64,000 nucleotides of DNA, taken from NCBI GenBank assembly GCA_027475525.1, contig JAMWFC010000113.1, forward strand, positions 124,001-188,000, written 5' to 3'. The notes beneath the pieces were generated by a model, which saw only the letters and a program-made list of their open reading frames with translations, did not search any database and was not told the origin of the DNA. Every line of letters starts with the position of its first letter. Positions within the stretch are counted from its first letter, which is position 1. Position numbers and translations under genes: made by a program. Below are positions 22,713 through 33,492 of this stretch, piece after piece. Source of the DNA: Macrolepiota albuminosa (lineage: Eukaryota > Basidiomycota > Agaricomycetes > Agaricales > Agaricaceae).

Positions 22713-23395
22713 TTAAACCGGCTGTGTCAGAGAAGGAAGCAACCAACGCGATAGATTATCAAGAGGACAAGAACGTATTTAAGACGGCATCACAGTCGCA
22801 GAGACTTCTGTGGGAATAGAAGATCATCAATGGTGACCACCTGATCTGGGAAATACTTTGCTTGGATCAAAGAAGTATTAATGCAATCAAAGTTATTATA
22901 GTGGCGAACATGTGGAGGGGCAGCACCTAGTAGCAACCCTCCGTCGAGGTGGTTTATGGAGCAGATCATTGGCAACTGTCGGAACCATCATTTAAATGTC
23001 ACGCTTGTAAGAACGGATGACAGATGGAAGGATGGTCACTTGCAGAAGCACCTCGCCATCACTAGAGGTGAAGGAAACAACTGTGTGTGCCGAACACTGA
23101 TCCCCTTTTGTAGTTGGCCACAAACACGAAAAATTTCGGCAGCAAGCTGAGGATAGTTTGTATAACTATCCCACTGCCATAATTTTTGCGTCACTTACTT
23201 GCCGAGTCAGGTTATCTACTCCAGTTCTCTCTATGCACCTTCTCATCGGATTTGTAAGTTTGCTGGGGGGAGGCACGGAAGGAAAGCAGGACGCGTTTTA
23301 GGCCAAGAGAGTCACGTTCTTTCGAGCTCTTGAATTGTAACCTTCATCATAAACAGTCGTGTATCGTTTTCATCGCTTTGACTGCGTGTTTCCAG

Positions 23396-24147
23396 ATGGT
23401 TTCTCCCAGCACATCCGAGAGTGCCTCCTCGATGCTCGCGGCGAGCAATCACCCCCGTACAAGATCGCGTATCCCGCCCTCGGTATCTCGAGGGGTGGGG
23501 GGTCCCCCCACTCACACGGGCTCCTCGTCAAGCCGCCAAGGCCCCTTCTACGAATACTCTCCCTTCCGTGGAAGATGCAGACGAGGAGGAATCGCCTTCT
23601 GACCCTGGACTCGAGTGCGACTTGCTGGAGACTCAGCGCGAGACAAGCATACACGTCCCCACTGTTGCCCCTCCTCCCGCGTTACCGGACCAGACTCTAC
23701 CCTGGCTGTCAACCCTGGCCTTTGATTGAACCCCTTGCCTTTCTTATCTCAGACAGTTCAGGCAGCTCCGTGGACTTGACATCCGTCTTCGACATTATCT
23801 CGGTCGAGCGCCTTTAGGACACCCACTACTATGTTTACCCCAGTCTGCACTCGCCCTCCACCTCTCCACCAGGGGAACCCTCCATTCCCGGTGCCCCACC
23901 CCCCTTTGCTAGAGCGATTCTGCTCTGAACGTCCTATCGGGTGTTCTTTCCTTTTCCTCCGGGGCGCTACACATTATGGTTTGAACCCTTCTTCTGACTC
24001 TGTGAGACCTTCCATCCCGGCAACAGTTCCATTTCCTCCATTACAACAGGGGCAGCACTACCACCCATCCCCACAATTGCAATGCAGGCTGGCACGACTT
24101 CTGCTCGGCTCGGGACTCTATGGCTCAGGATTTGATTACTCTTTCTA
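23396..24147 (+). pseudogene. Possible degenerate retroelement gag-like fragment
   Basis: A Ser/Pro/Arg-rich opening (MVSPSTSESASSML) shifts frame near 23,510 into APSTNTLPSVEDADEEESPS, then loses the frame again. The composition resembles the N-terminal part of basidiomycete retroelement gag proteins. No zinc knuckle or pol motif is visible, so the call is weak. CpG is still present here, unlike the sequence to the right. Confidence 0.25.
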
Positions 24148-24199
24148 GGGCTGTCTTGGCAGAGCTCATGCACTAATTTGCTTTCCAGGTTATACAACT

Positions 24200-25530
24200 G
24201 TGCACTCAAATACCTGTTATGACAGCATCTACAGCTGACAGTGGCTTTCTACAACTTATAGGGTCTATTCCCCTGCCCATGTCTGACAGCTTTATGCCTG
24301 CCTGGCACAATTTAGTGCTGCTGCCTTCTAGCATCATACATGCCCATTCTCATGCAGTTCATGATACATCTCTTGGTGTTGCATCTCACACTCAGAGCTT
24401 TATGCCTCAGGAGGGTATTCAGGGCTTTATGCTGGTGGTTGCAGTATCTGCAGGTCCTTCTCATTTTTTATTGGGAGCTCCTCCCATTGCTGGGGCTGAA
24501 CTTCACTCAAATATTATGCCAATCTCATGTTACATCTAGCATGTTTTCCATCTCAGATGGCAGGTTTATATGCTACTTGATTTTCTGACCAACATGGTGT
24601 GCTATTGGGCCCTGACTTTTTTGAATCAGCATAGTAATTCAGCCTTTTCTCTTTCTTTATTCAGTGAATTGCAGGTGTTGTCAGCAAAATTTGACTTTAA
24701 CAAGGAGTATTTCTTGACTCTATACAAATTCATGCAAGTGTTTAAGAGCTTGGTCTGAATCATACAGCACTGTTTGAAAGCAGGTCCTGAGAGTTCAATT
24801 GGGGGCCCCACTGCCTATGCTATTGCAAATTCTTTCAAACAGCACTGTGATTGCATTCACTACAGACATGACTTTGGAGACCATTTTCTAGTCTATTTGG
24901 ACTATGCCATGTACATCTGACATGCATATTTACAGAGTAGTGAGGTCTGCGGTGTTCATAACTAGTATAAACTCATGTTTGAGAAGAAAATGCAGGATTA
25001 CATGACTGACAATATTTGATGCACCTTGAACCAACTTTCAGACCTTTTTTTTAGGATGGCACTACACATCACAGCACAACTAACAATTTCTGGGATACAC
25101 CTTCCTTTTAGTTGCACTCAGACTCTGAAAACTTGTGAGCCTCCTCAGAAATGGCATTGTCTTGCTTCTCAGGCAATTTTCCATGCAGAGGCAGTCAAGC
25201 TTATTGATGGAGCCCATTCAACACCTAGCAAAGAGATGGCACTTCTAAAGCCATCAAGGCATGGTCTGTGGATCAGAGGATCACTATTTTGGCATATGCA
25301 TCTGACAAGGCAAAATTTTCTGCCAAGTCAACAGCTGTTAGTGTGATGCTGATGGTGCCTCATATTGTTATGCATATAACAGATCTCAGTCTTGTAATGC
25401 CAGCAATTGTTTCTACTGTCACACATGTTTCTTGTGTGGTGACAGTCAGCACAATGCCCAGCACTAATTTTTCCATATTTTTACACTAATAACTCACAGC
25501 TGTAGCCTTCAATTATTCCAGAACCACTTT
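24200..25530 (+). mobile_element. CpG-poor decayed retroelement interior
   Basis: No intact frame. By eye CG dinucleotides are almost absent while TG/CA are frequent. The last about 110 bp before 25,531 recur near 44,400-44,540, so this is a repeated family. It leads directly into the LTR-like segment at 25,531, as the 3' end of an element would. Confidence 0.5.
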
Positions 25531-26233
25531 TGATAGCACCACTGGTGGCAGTGCTTATAGGATGGAATGATAAAGTATTTTCATGACAGATAGCTGATAG
25601 CATAATTGTAGACTTTTTTACTATATAGTTTAATATACAGCACTTACTTACATTCTTACAAGTTCACTGCCCTCTAGCAATGCTTAGCCTCTTAGTGTCA
25701 GCTAACTTCTTCTACTATAAATACTTACTTTTTGTTAGTAGCACATCATCAATTTGGCAGTAAGGATCACATCCTAATATTTTGGTCACTATACATAACA
25801 GACTATCTTTTGTTGACCATGTCAGCAAGAGGACTCTGCTTTAGTTTTCTCTCTTGCTCTCTCTCTCTCTCCTCTTAGCACCTTGCAACTATGGCTTGAT
25901 GTTTGTGCTTAAATCTACTAAGCAATCTTGTTATTTTATCATCTCATTTTAGATGCTAACATTTAGTGCCTCTTAGTGACCCTTTCCATGCCTTTAAGCA
26001 TGTTCTCTTAGCAACTCTCTCTGTGCTCCTTAGTGCTTTGCTTTAGTGACTCATAGCACTTTGCCTTAGTGACTCTTAGTGCTTTTTTGCTGCATTCAAA
26101 GCATAAGCACCTTCAATCACCCACTTTCCTTGCCACTAACCTCTTGCCTACCATAGGTTCTCTGGAATCTGTTCAGGACTCTCTCTCAAACACTTAGCAT
26201 GCCTAAAGCAATATTGACTAAGTAGCTGTACTA
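25531..26233 (+). mobile_element. Decayed LTR related to the one at 51.8-52.5 kb
   Basis: Starts TGATAGCAC and ends GTACTA. It shares landmarks in order with 51,783-52,530: the TGATAGCAC start, ACTATAAATACTTAC, the TTCTCTGG..CTG..CAGGACT block, and the end. Many differences are C/T or G/A, as expected from decay by deamination. Confidence 0.6.
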
Positions 26234-27110
26234 GTGATAGTGTGCCTTAGCTCAATTTCGTGTTATCACTGCATGCCCCTTATTGGTGCAACATCTCAGA
26301 GATGGTGCTCAATGCCCATATAGCATGTATATATTAGACTAGTTACTTTACATGGAATTACTTGGCAGTACAGAGTTTATTTTCTTTTAGTATTGAATGG
26401 ATCATAGGCCTGAATTAGATGGTCAAAGATAAAGTATAAAAAGTATAAAAGAGGCACATGTAGAAAGAGAATTCAAGTTTTTATACCACACATTTTCTGG
26501 TCTTGAGCTAAGCTTGATTTGTGTGCTATGCTACCCTTGTTTTTTCATTGTCTAGTCTGGCTTGACCATTTCATCTTGACTGTTTGACACTGTTCTTCAT
26601 TGATAACATCTGGCACTGTGTCTCTGCTGTTGTTGACAGCATCTCTGAGTTCTTTTAGCTGCTTGACAACTCTGCTTCTCTGATCTTGGCTCTGTTTCCA
26701 TCTCTTGGTTGTCTGTTTTAGCAACACACTTAGTGTTGACATTGTTTCTGTTAAGTAATGACTTGCACATGGTCAAGATATGTTTTCCTTGTTTCTTTTA
26801 TTTACCTTTCAGATATATACTGAGCGCACCACCACAGTGGAGGCACAATTAGTATTTGTTAATCTTTACACAAACCTTATTTTATTTTCACCTAGATATT
26901 TTTGGACATATGGAAGCCACCCTCAGTCAATGGCATTACATTGGAGTGACTGAAAGTAAGCCAATTTACTTACATCTTCACATCTAGTTACTCATATACA
27001 TCCTGTAGAACTTACTCTGTAATTTTACAGGTAATATACTTAGTCAACCAGATTACATCAGACTGAGAAACTTACTTTTGAATTCTACAGTCTCTATTTT
27101 CGGCATTATT
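26234..27110. other. AT-rich, CpG-poor spacer in transposon debris
   Basis: No supported gene. The short minus-strand frame at 26,545-26,742 has no recognisable motif. Probably part of a decayed element. Confidence 0.35.
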
Positions 27111-27446
27111 CTTGAACTTTGTTCTCAGGTCTCTAGGCAACTTGGCTTGGACTGGAGCTCAATATCAAACTGAAGGCCTCTGTTCCTTTGAATATCTTGC
27201 TCTCTGTTCTATGGCCTCTTCAAAGCCTTGCTTTCTCAATATCAAACTGAAGGCCTCTGTTCCTTTGAATATCTTGCTCTCTGTTCTATGGCCTCTTCAA
27301 AGCCTTGCTTTGTACACTTTTAAAGCAAGGCTTTGAAGAGGCCATAGAACAGAGAGCAAGATATTCAAAGGAACAGAGGCCTTCAGTTTGATATTGAGCT
27401 CCAGTCCAAGCCAAGTTGCCTAGAGACCTGAGAACAAAGTTCAAGA
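27111..27446. repeat. Near-perfect foldback hairpin with a 77-bp duplication in one arm
   Basis: The left arm starts CTTGAACTTTGTTCTCAGG at 27,111. The right arm ends with its exact complement at about 27,446; each basic arm is about 125 bp. The left arm carries a second tandem 77-bp copy of its inner part (CTCAATATCAAACTG to CTTGCTTT). The loop is about 10 nt near 27,316. Confidence 0.9.
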
Positions 27447-27675
27447 AGTACACTTTTCTTGTACAGGGCACTTATCTCTTAGGGTCTCTTGAATTTCTTT
27501 GTCTGGCTATCTTGATTTGCATCTAGCACTGGTTTTGGAATATCACTCTATTAATCATACTTCACCCCTACCTTGTACTTTCAAATCCATCATATCCAAA
27601 CATTGTCCTCCTTTAAATTATGTTGTCTACTTGAACATCACACATGATCCATCAGGTGGTGCATCCTTCTTTAAC

Positions 27676-28030
27676 ACCAGGAAGCTTCCAAGAAACCTTG
27701 TCCACAAAATAGCAGATTTAAGGGGAAATTTTGACCAAATCCAAGTTCCAATATTGTGGATTTAAGGCTCAGCTGGATGAAATGTTTGAGATTTTGACAG
27801 CAAAATTCTGAGCATTCAAGGCAATCTGAGTCCCTTACTTGAGGTATATGATAGGTTCTCAACATAAATTTACATATCAACTTGTTACATGTGCAATAGC
27901 ACAAAAAAAAGAAAGAAAATGAGAATTTCCTTTTTAAGACATATGTTTTGCATATGTTGTCCGGTATTGCGGATTTGAGGCCGAGATGTGAGAAATTTCT
28001 GGACAAGGTTTCTCGGGAGCTTCCCGGGGC
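27676..28030. repeat. Small repeat-bounded element (MITE-like), one end CpG-intact and others decayed
   Basis: The AAACCTTGTCCA segment near 27,694 is inverted relative to the TGGACAAGGTTTC segment near 28,003. A second direct relation links CCAATATTGTGGATTTAAGG (about 27,748) with CCGGTATTGCGGATTTGAGG (about 27,961), differing by transitions. The right edge abuts the start of kinase block copy 2. Confidence 0.45.
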
Positions 28031-28158
28031 CTGAATTCTCACGATTCTTACGCAACAAAACAGTAGAAAGAAGTCAATGTTTGAGTCTTTCGGATGTCAC
28101 TAACTCTTGCCTTTTGCCAAGAAGTGTTTCTACCTCCAAACGTAATGTCGGATGGTTG

Positions 28159-28505
28159 TGTTGGAGTATTGTGGGAGTGATACTGTGATATCACGACTGT
28201 GAGATATCACAAAGGGTACCGCGAATATGACGCAACAATGGGGCCAAAGAGACATTGCTTTGTCTACACACATATATATATTCACTGCCAGGCAAACGTA
28301 CCCTCAGTTCCGTTTACACGTTCTGAGGGTACGTTACCATAGATCCGCTCGCATACAATCGTACTGATAAATACACCTAGATTCTGTACTTACTACGTGT
28401 TATCTAGGTACTTGCAAATATAGTTCCGTTTACACGTTCTGAGGATTCTGTACTTACTACGTGTTATCTAGGTGTCGGACACACCTCGTATACTGCTACT
28501 GTCTG
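28159..28505. mobile_element. Insertion of about 347 bp unique to kinase block copy 2
   Basis: Copy 1 reads straight from GATGGTTG into GACGAGACAAC; copy 2 has about 347 bp between them, starting TGTTGGAGTATTGTGGG, which resembles an LTR start. Internal direct repeats of GTTCCGTTTACACGTTCTGA and of TACTTACTACGTGTTATCT lie about 110 bp apart. I could not define a target duplication, so the element type is uncertain. Confidence 0.65.
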
Positions 28506-28797
28506 GACAAGACAACTTCAAGTTATCCACTATGTCAAATTTTCAATTCTTTAGGCTTATTATTAGTAGTTGCTTGTGCGTGGCTCAGGCTCAGTATCCG
28601 GTTGTCGGCCTTGCTCAATACAGCTGCCGTCGAATGTGGCATATAGATGTATAATTTAGCCCTTCTTTCCTGTCACCTATTTTCTTTCAACTTCCCTGCG
28701 TGCTGTAGAAAAGCTGTGATACTGTCGACGTCCGCCAATGATGTGAACACTGCGTTTTGATTATAGGGTCTTGAAGACCGTCACAATATATATTGAA

Positions 28798-31700
28798 CTA
28801 AATATTCAGCAAGGTAGGTTCTTCTACGTCGGTCTGAAAGCGCAATCTAGCCACGAGAATTGTTTTACTTGGGGTTCCAGTTGTCGAGACCTTGCCAAAA
28901 GGGGATTGTTGAGGTGCATTAGGTTGTTCGAGAGGGAGGATGAATGTACCCCATGGTTCATTGTTTCCAGGAGACGCAAAAACGTCGAAATGTACCTGAT
29001 AATCGAAAGTCAGCCTGCAAAATGCTTTTCGAATCAGATCAAACGGGACAAACATTGTCATCTAAATGTCCGTGATTTACAAATAGTGCGTAGTGTTGTG
29101 CACTGAGGGTCTCCACAACTTGTAATCATCATTTGTAATGGCTTATGAGGCGTGGAATGACTGACGTACTGAACATCAAATCTTCCTTCTGTAATTTATG
29201 TTCTGTGCCATATTCATCAATTATAGCGCGCCAATGATTCCGAAACCATTGTTTGCAAAGTCGGGAGTCTTTAATGTATCGATGATGCGTCTTCTCAGCA
29301 CAAAGGAACGCGGTACGATTTCCAGCTAGCGAGAAGGTATGGCGACATTTGATACGATCACTGTAGGCTCGTTAGCCGATTCGTATCACTAGAATTCAAA
29401 ATACGTGGACTACTGACCCTGATTCTCCCGGAGACACCAGTTTGGATATAGCCTCGATGCCTTTCCGTACAATATCTTCCTTCTCTTTACTGACAGCGAT
29501 AGAGACGTCTTGTACACCCGGAATGCTCATGCGACCATTAGATGTGCGTCGGGGATGAACAGAGTTGAACAATTTCACGAATTGACCCCCGCGTGAGAGG
29601 TATCCTATGTCCCCCAACTGTATGTCACCTGGAGTCCAAATTGGAAAATTGACTGCATTTGAAAACATTTGAAAGGGAATATGATAGCGCTGTTGATTAC
29701 TGGACTTACGTTGGCGAGGGAATTCGTGCGAGAGGCACATCCTATATGTGTCCGCAAATTGATCTTCATTAGGCTCTTTCACTGTTTCATTGTCATCCTT
29801 GGAAGGACTTGGAAGGTTGCCTGAAGAGGAACCAAAGTTTAACCAAAAGATGCTTTCCGACGGCGATCGCACTTCGCTCTCGTCACTGAAAGGAACTTCA
29901 ATTCCAGACTCCAGTTTGTCCAAAGTCGCGATCAATGGAGTTGAGTATTCTGCTCGTGGTGACAAGTGAATTGGACCTTCGGGTACAAGACTAGCTGAAT
30001 TTAGGTTATGTAAGATATAATCCTCACACAAGTTATTCATACGTACTAGGACTTTCAAATTTGTTAGATGGAGAGAAACTTTGATCCTGTAGTTCAGGAG
30101 GTGCGGAGACGACGACGCGAGGAGAAGACAGAGCAAGATTTGGATTGACAACTTGATCTCGAAGGTCATTCAAACTCTGCACCAACTGTTGAAAGGACGG
30201 CCGATTTCTGGGCAATTGGTGCCATGAACTCTGAAGAAGACTGTCAAACTTGGGGTCCTCAACAAGGTGTGTTGGATAAGGCGGTCGGCCTTTTTCGACT
30301 AGGGTTTATTAGTGGATAACTATTGCGAGGCAACTTCCAAACCCATAATGTTTACCTAGAACATGTTTCCTCACGTCATCGTCCTTCATTGTTGGCCACG
30401 GTATACTCCCCATTGTGAGTATTTCGACACTGCACATTGCAAATGCATAAACGTCAGTCTTATTCGTCGTAAATGAGCCGCCTGCCATGAGTTCTGGCGC
30501 CTGCCATCTTAGTGCATCTATTGCTCACGTCAGGTGGGGTTAAAATCCTGGGAAAAAATGACTAACGATTTGGCAAGGAGTTCCTCTGCTCTGATTGATA
30601 CACCAATTTGCTCAGTCCAAAATCAGAAACAACGCAGTGTAAATGTTCAGTAATTAAAACGTTAGCAGCCTATAGGAGGAATCAGAAACACATGTTATAT
30701 ATCCATAGAAAAGCAGACCTTCAAATCCCCGTGGTATACACTGTGTTCATGAAGATAGTTCATCCCCTTTGCAACGTCATGTATCATCTGAAGGAAGTTC
30801 ACTCTTTGATGTCCCGCATCCGGAGCTGTATTCCCTAATTCTTTGTGCCTCTGTAAATTCCAATGTACTCGCTTCAAATAATCTGCTACGTTTCCATGTC
30901 CCATGAGTGGGCTGACAATGAACCAGGGCATAGTTCCCTCTACGCTGCTAGCACCGTAGACCTGTAAAATGTTCGGGTGATCGAGCATCTTCCAGATATT
31001 CACTTCATCCATGAAGCTTCCTTTAGAGGTGCATACTTCGACGACTTTGACCGCGACAACACGTGCACCCCATTTGCCCTTGTACACCGTCGAGAAGAAA
31101 CCCCGTCCGATGATATCACCGAGATCAATCTCGGATCTATAGCCAACGCGACATCAGTTGAAATGCCAAGGACAAGAAAGCTTAATGCTGCGTACTTTGT
31201 GATGGTCCAGCTTGGGAGTGCTGGGACTGGTTCCCTGACTTGCAGACGTAGTGCGTTTGCGTCTGCGTTGATTAGAGGCCAGGTCCATGACCTACGCGAA
31301 GAATCGAATGTAGATACTTTCTCAGAGACATTTGTGGACGGAAGTGACTCGAGCGCTGGAAGGAGTGTTTTCATGGCATCTGAAATATCCTTCTTTTCAA
31401 TACCGGGCTTGTCTAGGACTCCTTGGCCAGACTTACGGACTTCTGTGTCATTCGGCTGATTCATGAGATTGACTGATTCGTCAAGCTTATTTTGTATCTC
31501 TAGCATCCTGCGGTGAATTTCTTCTATGCTCTTTCGAGACATGTCGTTCCTCGCGGAAGGAGGGCCCCTGGAGCCTAAATTATATTCCAATACTAGAAGA
31601 CTTATTGATCGCTTCAACAGTAAAGTGATTAGTGCAATCGGTACATCTAATCCCGAAGTCGACGCACATCGAAATGCCCCACGCAATCCCGAAGCTTCTC

Positions 31701-32646
31701 GTTACAATTTGTAATCTTTTGAGGAACGTCGTCCCTTTGAAGATAGCGCATGTAAGCTGGCTGATTTATTTCTGACAGCATCATGCTTTCAATCTCTTTA
31801 AAGGCACTTGACGCTTTGTGAGTGACATGAGATGAACTACTTTGCACGATTATTGCTTACCTTGTCAGTTTCTTCATGGGGTCTTTCAATACATCAGCAA
31901 CGCGCGTATCGAGTACTGATATTTCTTCCTGAATAGCGATTAAAATGTCGGCACAACGTTCGGTTAGACGAAGACATTCCACTCGGTTAGTCTGAACAAA
32001 GGGTTCATTATCATGGCTCATCAAGAACCAAGGACACACTCACTTCAACTTTCTCAAGGGCATCCCATATTCCTAACAGCACTCTAGCTGCACCTTCTAG
32101 CCCAGGGATTGGAGAAAGTTTCAACAGCTCCGCTCCATTCACGAGGACTTCGTGTGCTATATCGCCTTTAAGTTCAGAAAATACAGGACGTACCGCGCTT
32201 ACAACCCGCTTTTCGTTCATCAGCTTCATTCAACCTGAGGATAGATCAACCAAACGTACCGTACGAGTGTTTTGATATTGCTTTTCTTCTTCTAGCGAGG
32301 CTGCATTCTTCCTTGGAGAATCTTTCCACGGCAGTATGTTATCGAAAACCAAGGGAGAAGGTAATCTTTTTGGCGTGGAGCGCTTGGAGTTCGTCAATGA
32401 GTCCGAGCTACGTTCCGCGGACGGATCGCGGGAACGAGAAAGGCCATTCCACAATTTACTGGGATGACCAGGAGATACCGCTGACTTTTGAATACGCGGG
32501 CTTGACTGTATTGAAGACGGATTGCTCCCTGATTCGCTTCCCGTTTCTCGAAGAGGCGGTGGAACGGAAGATCCAGTGGCGTTCGACAACAAGTTCGTTG
32601 GAAACGAGGAGGAGTGGGTGTGGAAAGGTCGACGGGGAGAAGTCAT
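28798..32646 (-). CDS. MLKL-like helical domain / protein kinase / fungal C-terminal domain fusion, copy 2
   Basis: Same domain order as the 18.8-22.7 kb gene: Ser-rich N-terminus (32,646 down), helical domain with SPIPGLEGAARVLLGIWDAL and YLQRDDVPQKITNCNEKLRD (32,224-31,650), kinase (about 31,150-30,050) with VAVKVV, HGDLK, DFG and APE retained, and the WTPGDIQLGDIGYLS C-terminal domain down to 28,798. The kinase loop reads GRGFFSTVYKG. Relative to copy 1 it lacks about 15 residues in the linker (IERDIRELKAAYGE region) and has several linker substitutions, but splice sites and frames are kept. Both copies therefore look expressible. It was probably duplicated recently, since introns and flanks are also near identical. 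Confidence 0.8.
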
Positions 32647-33202
32647 TTAAACCGGCTGTGTCAGAGAAGGAAGCAACCAATGAGATAAATTATCAAGAGG
32701 ACAAGAACATATTTAAGACTGCGTCGCAGAGACTTCTGTGGGAATAGAAGATCATAGATGGTGACCACCTGATCAAGGAAATACTTACTTGGAACAAAGA
32801 AATATAATGCAATCAAAGTTATTATCGTGGCGAACATGTGGAGGGGCAACGCCTAGTAGCAACGCTCCGTCGAGTCCCGGGTGGTTTATGGAGCAGATCA
32901 TTGGCAACTGTCGGAACCATCATTTAAATGTCACGCTTGTAAGAACGGATGACAGATGGAAGGATGGTCCCGCCCACTGAAGATGAATACTTACAGAAGC
33001 ACCTCCCCATCACTAGAGGTGAAGGAAACTAGAAGTAATTGTGTGTGCATCCCCTTTTGGAGTTGGCCACAATCACGAAAAACTTCGGCAGCAAGCTTAG
33101 AATAGTTTTTATAAGCATCCCACTGCCAAGAGTTTCGCGTCACTTACTTGCCGAGTCAGGTTATCTACTCCAGTTCTCTCTATGCACCTTCTCATCGGAT
33201 TC

Positions 33203-33492
33203 GCGACTTACTCGGAGCGGCGAATGATACATTTTCGATCGATCATATCGGTCACGTGAAATTCCATTCGCTTGAAGCTTGAACTGAAGGCTTGATGCAG
33301 GGCGCAGCTCACGTCGCTCTACTGCCTCGGCCAGCACCTATGAATCATGGTCGTAAATGATTGCGTTAGGCGGGCACCACGAAAAGGCTTCAACACACTT
33401 CGTTGACAAAAAATGGCTTAATACAGCCGTGTCAGCCACTGCCCGATCATTCTATAAATTGTGCTCCCTCCGAGTCCAATCCTACAACCAAC
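33203..33492 (+). promoter_or_regulatory. 5' flank of the TM-acidic-repeat gene 2
   Basis: The kinase-block homology ends at 33,202, so this short unique stretch probably holds the promoter of the 33,493 gene. A TCTATAAATTG box near 33,450 lies about 40 bp upstream of the start codon. It also contains GATCGATCATATCGGTCACGTG, noted here as a palindrome-rich patch near 33,237. Confidence 0.35.

Larger units (their letters stand above)
18183..23252. repeat. Segmental duplication, kinase block copy 1
   Basis: About 5.1 kb is nearly identical to 28,031-33,202 in direct orientation. It covers the whole kinase gene and both flanks. Copy 1 carries an LTR insertion at 18,418-18,616 that copy 2 lacks; copy 2 carries a separate insertion at about 28,159-28,505. 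Confidence 0.95.
28031..33202. repeat. Segmental duplication, kinase block copy 2
   Basis: Direct duplicate of 18,183-23,252, separated from it by about 4.8 kb of transposon debris. Confidence 0.95.

Noticed and set aside
26545..26742. Small charged minus-strand frame in CpG-poor DNA
   Set aside because: It is isolated, has no motif and lies in transposon debris.
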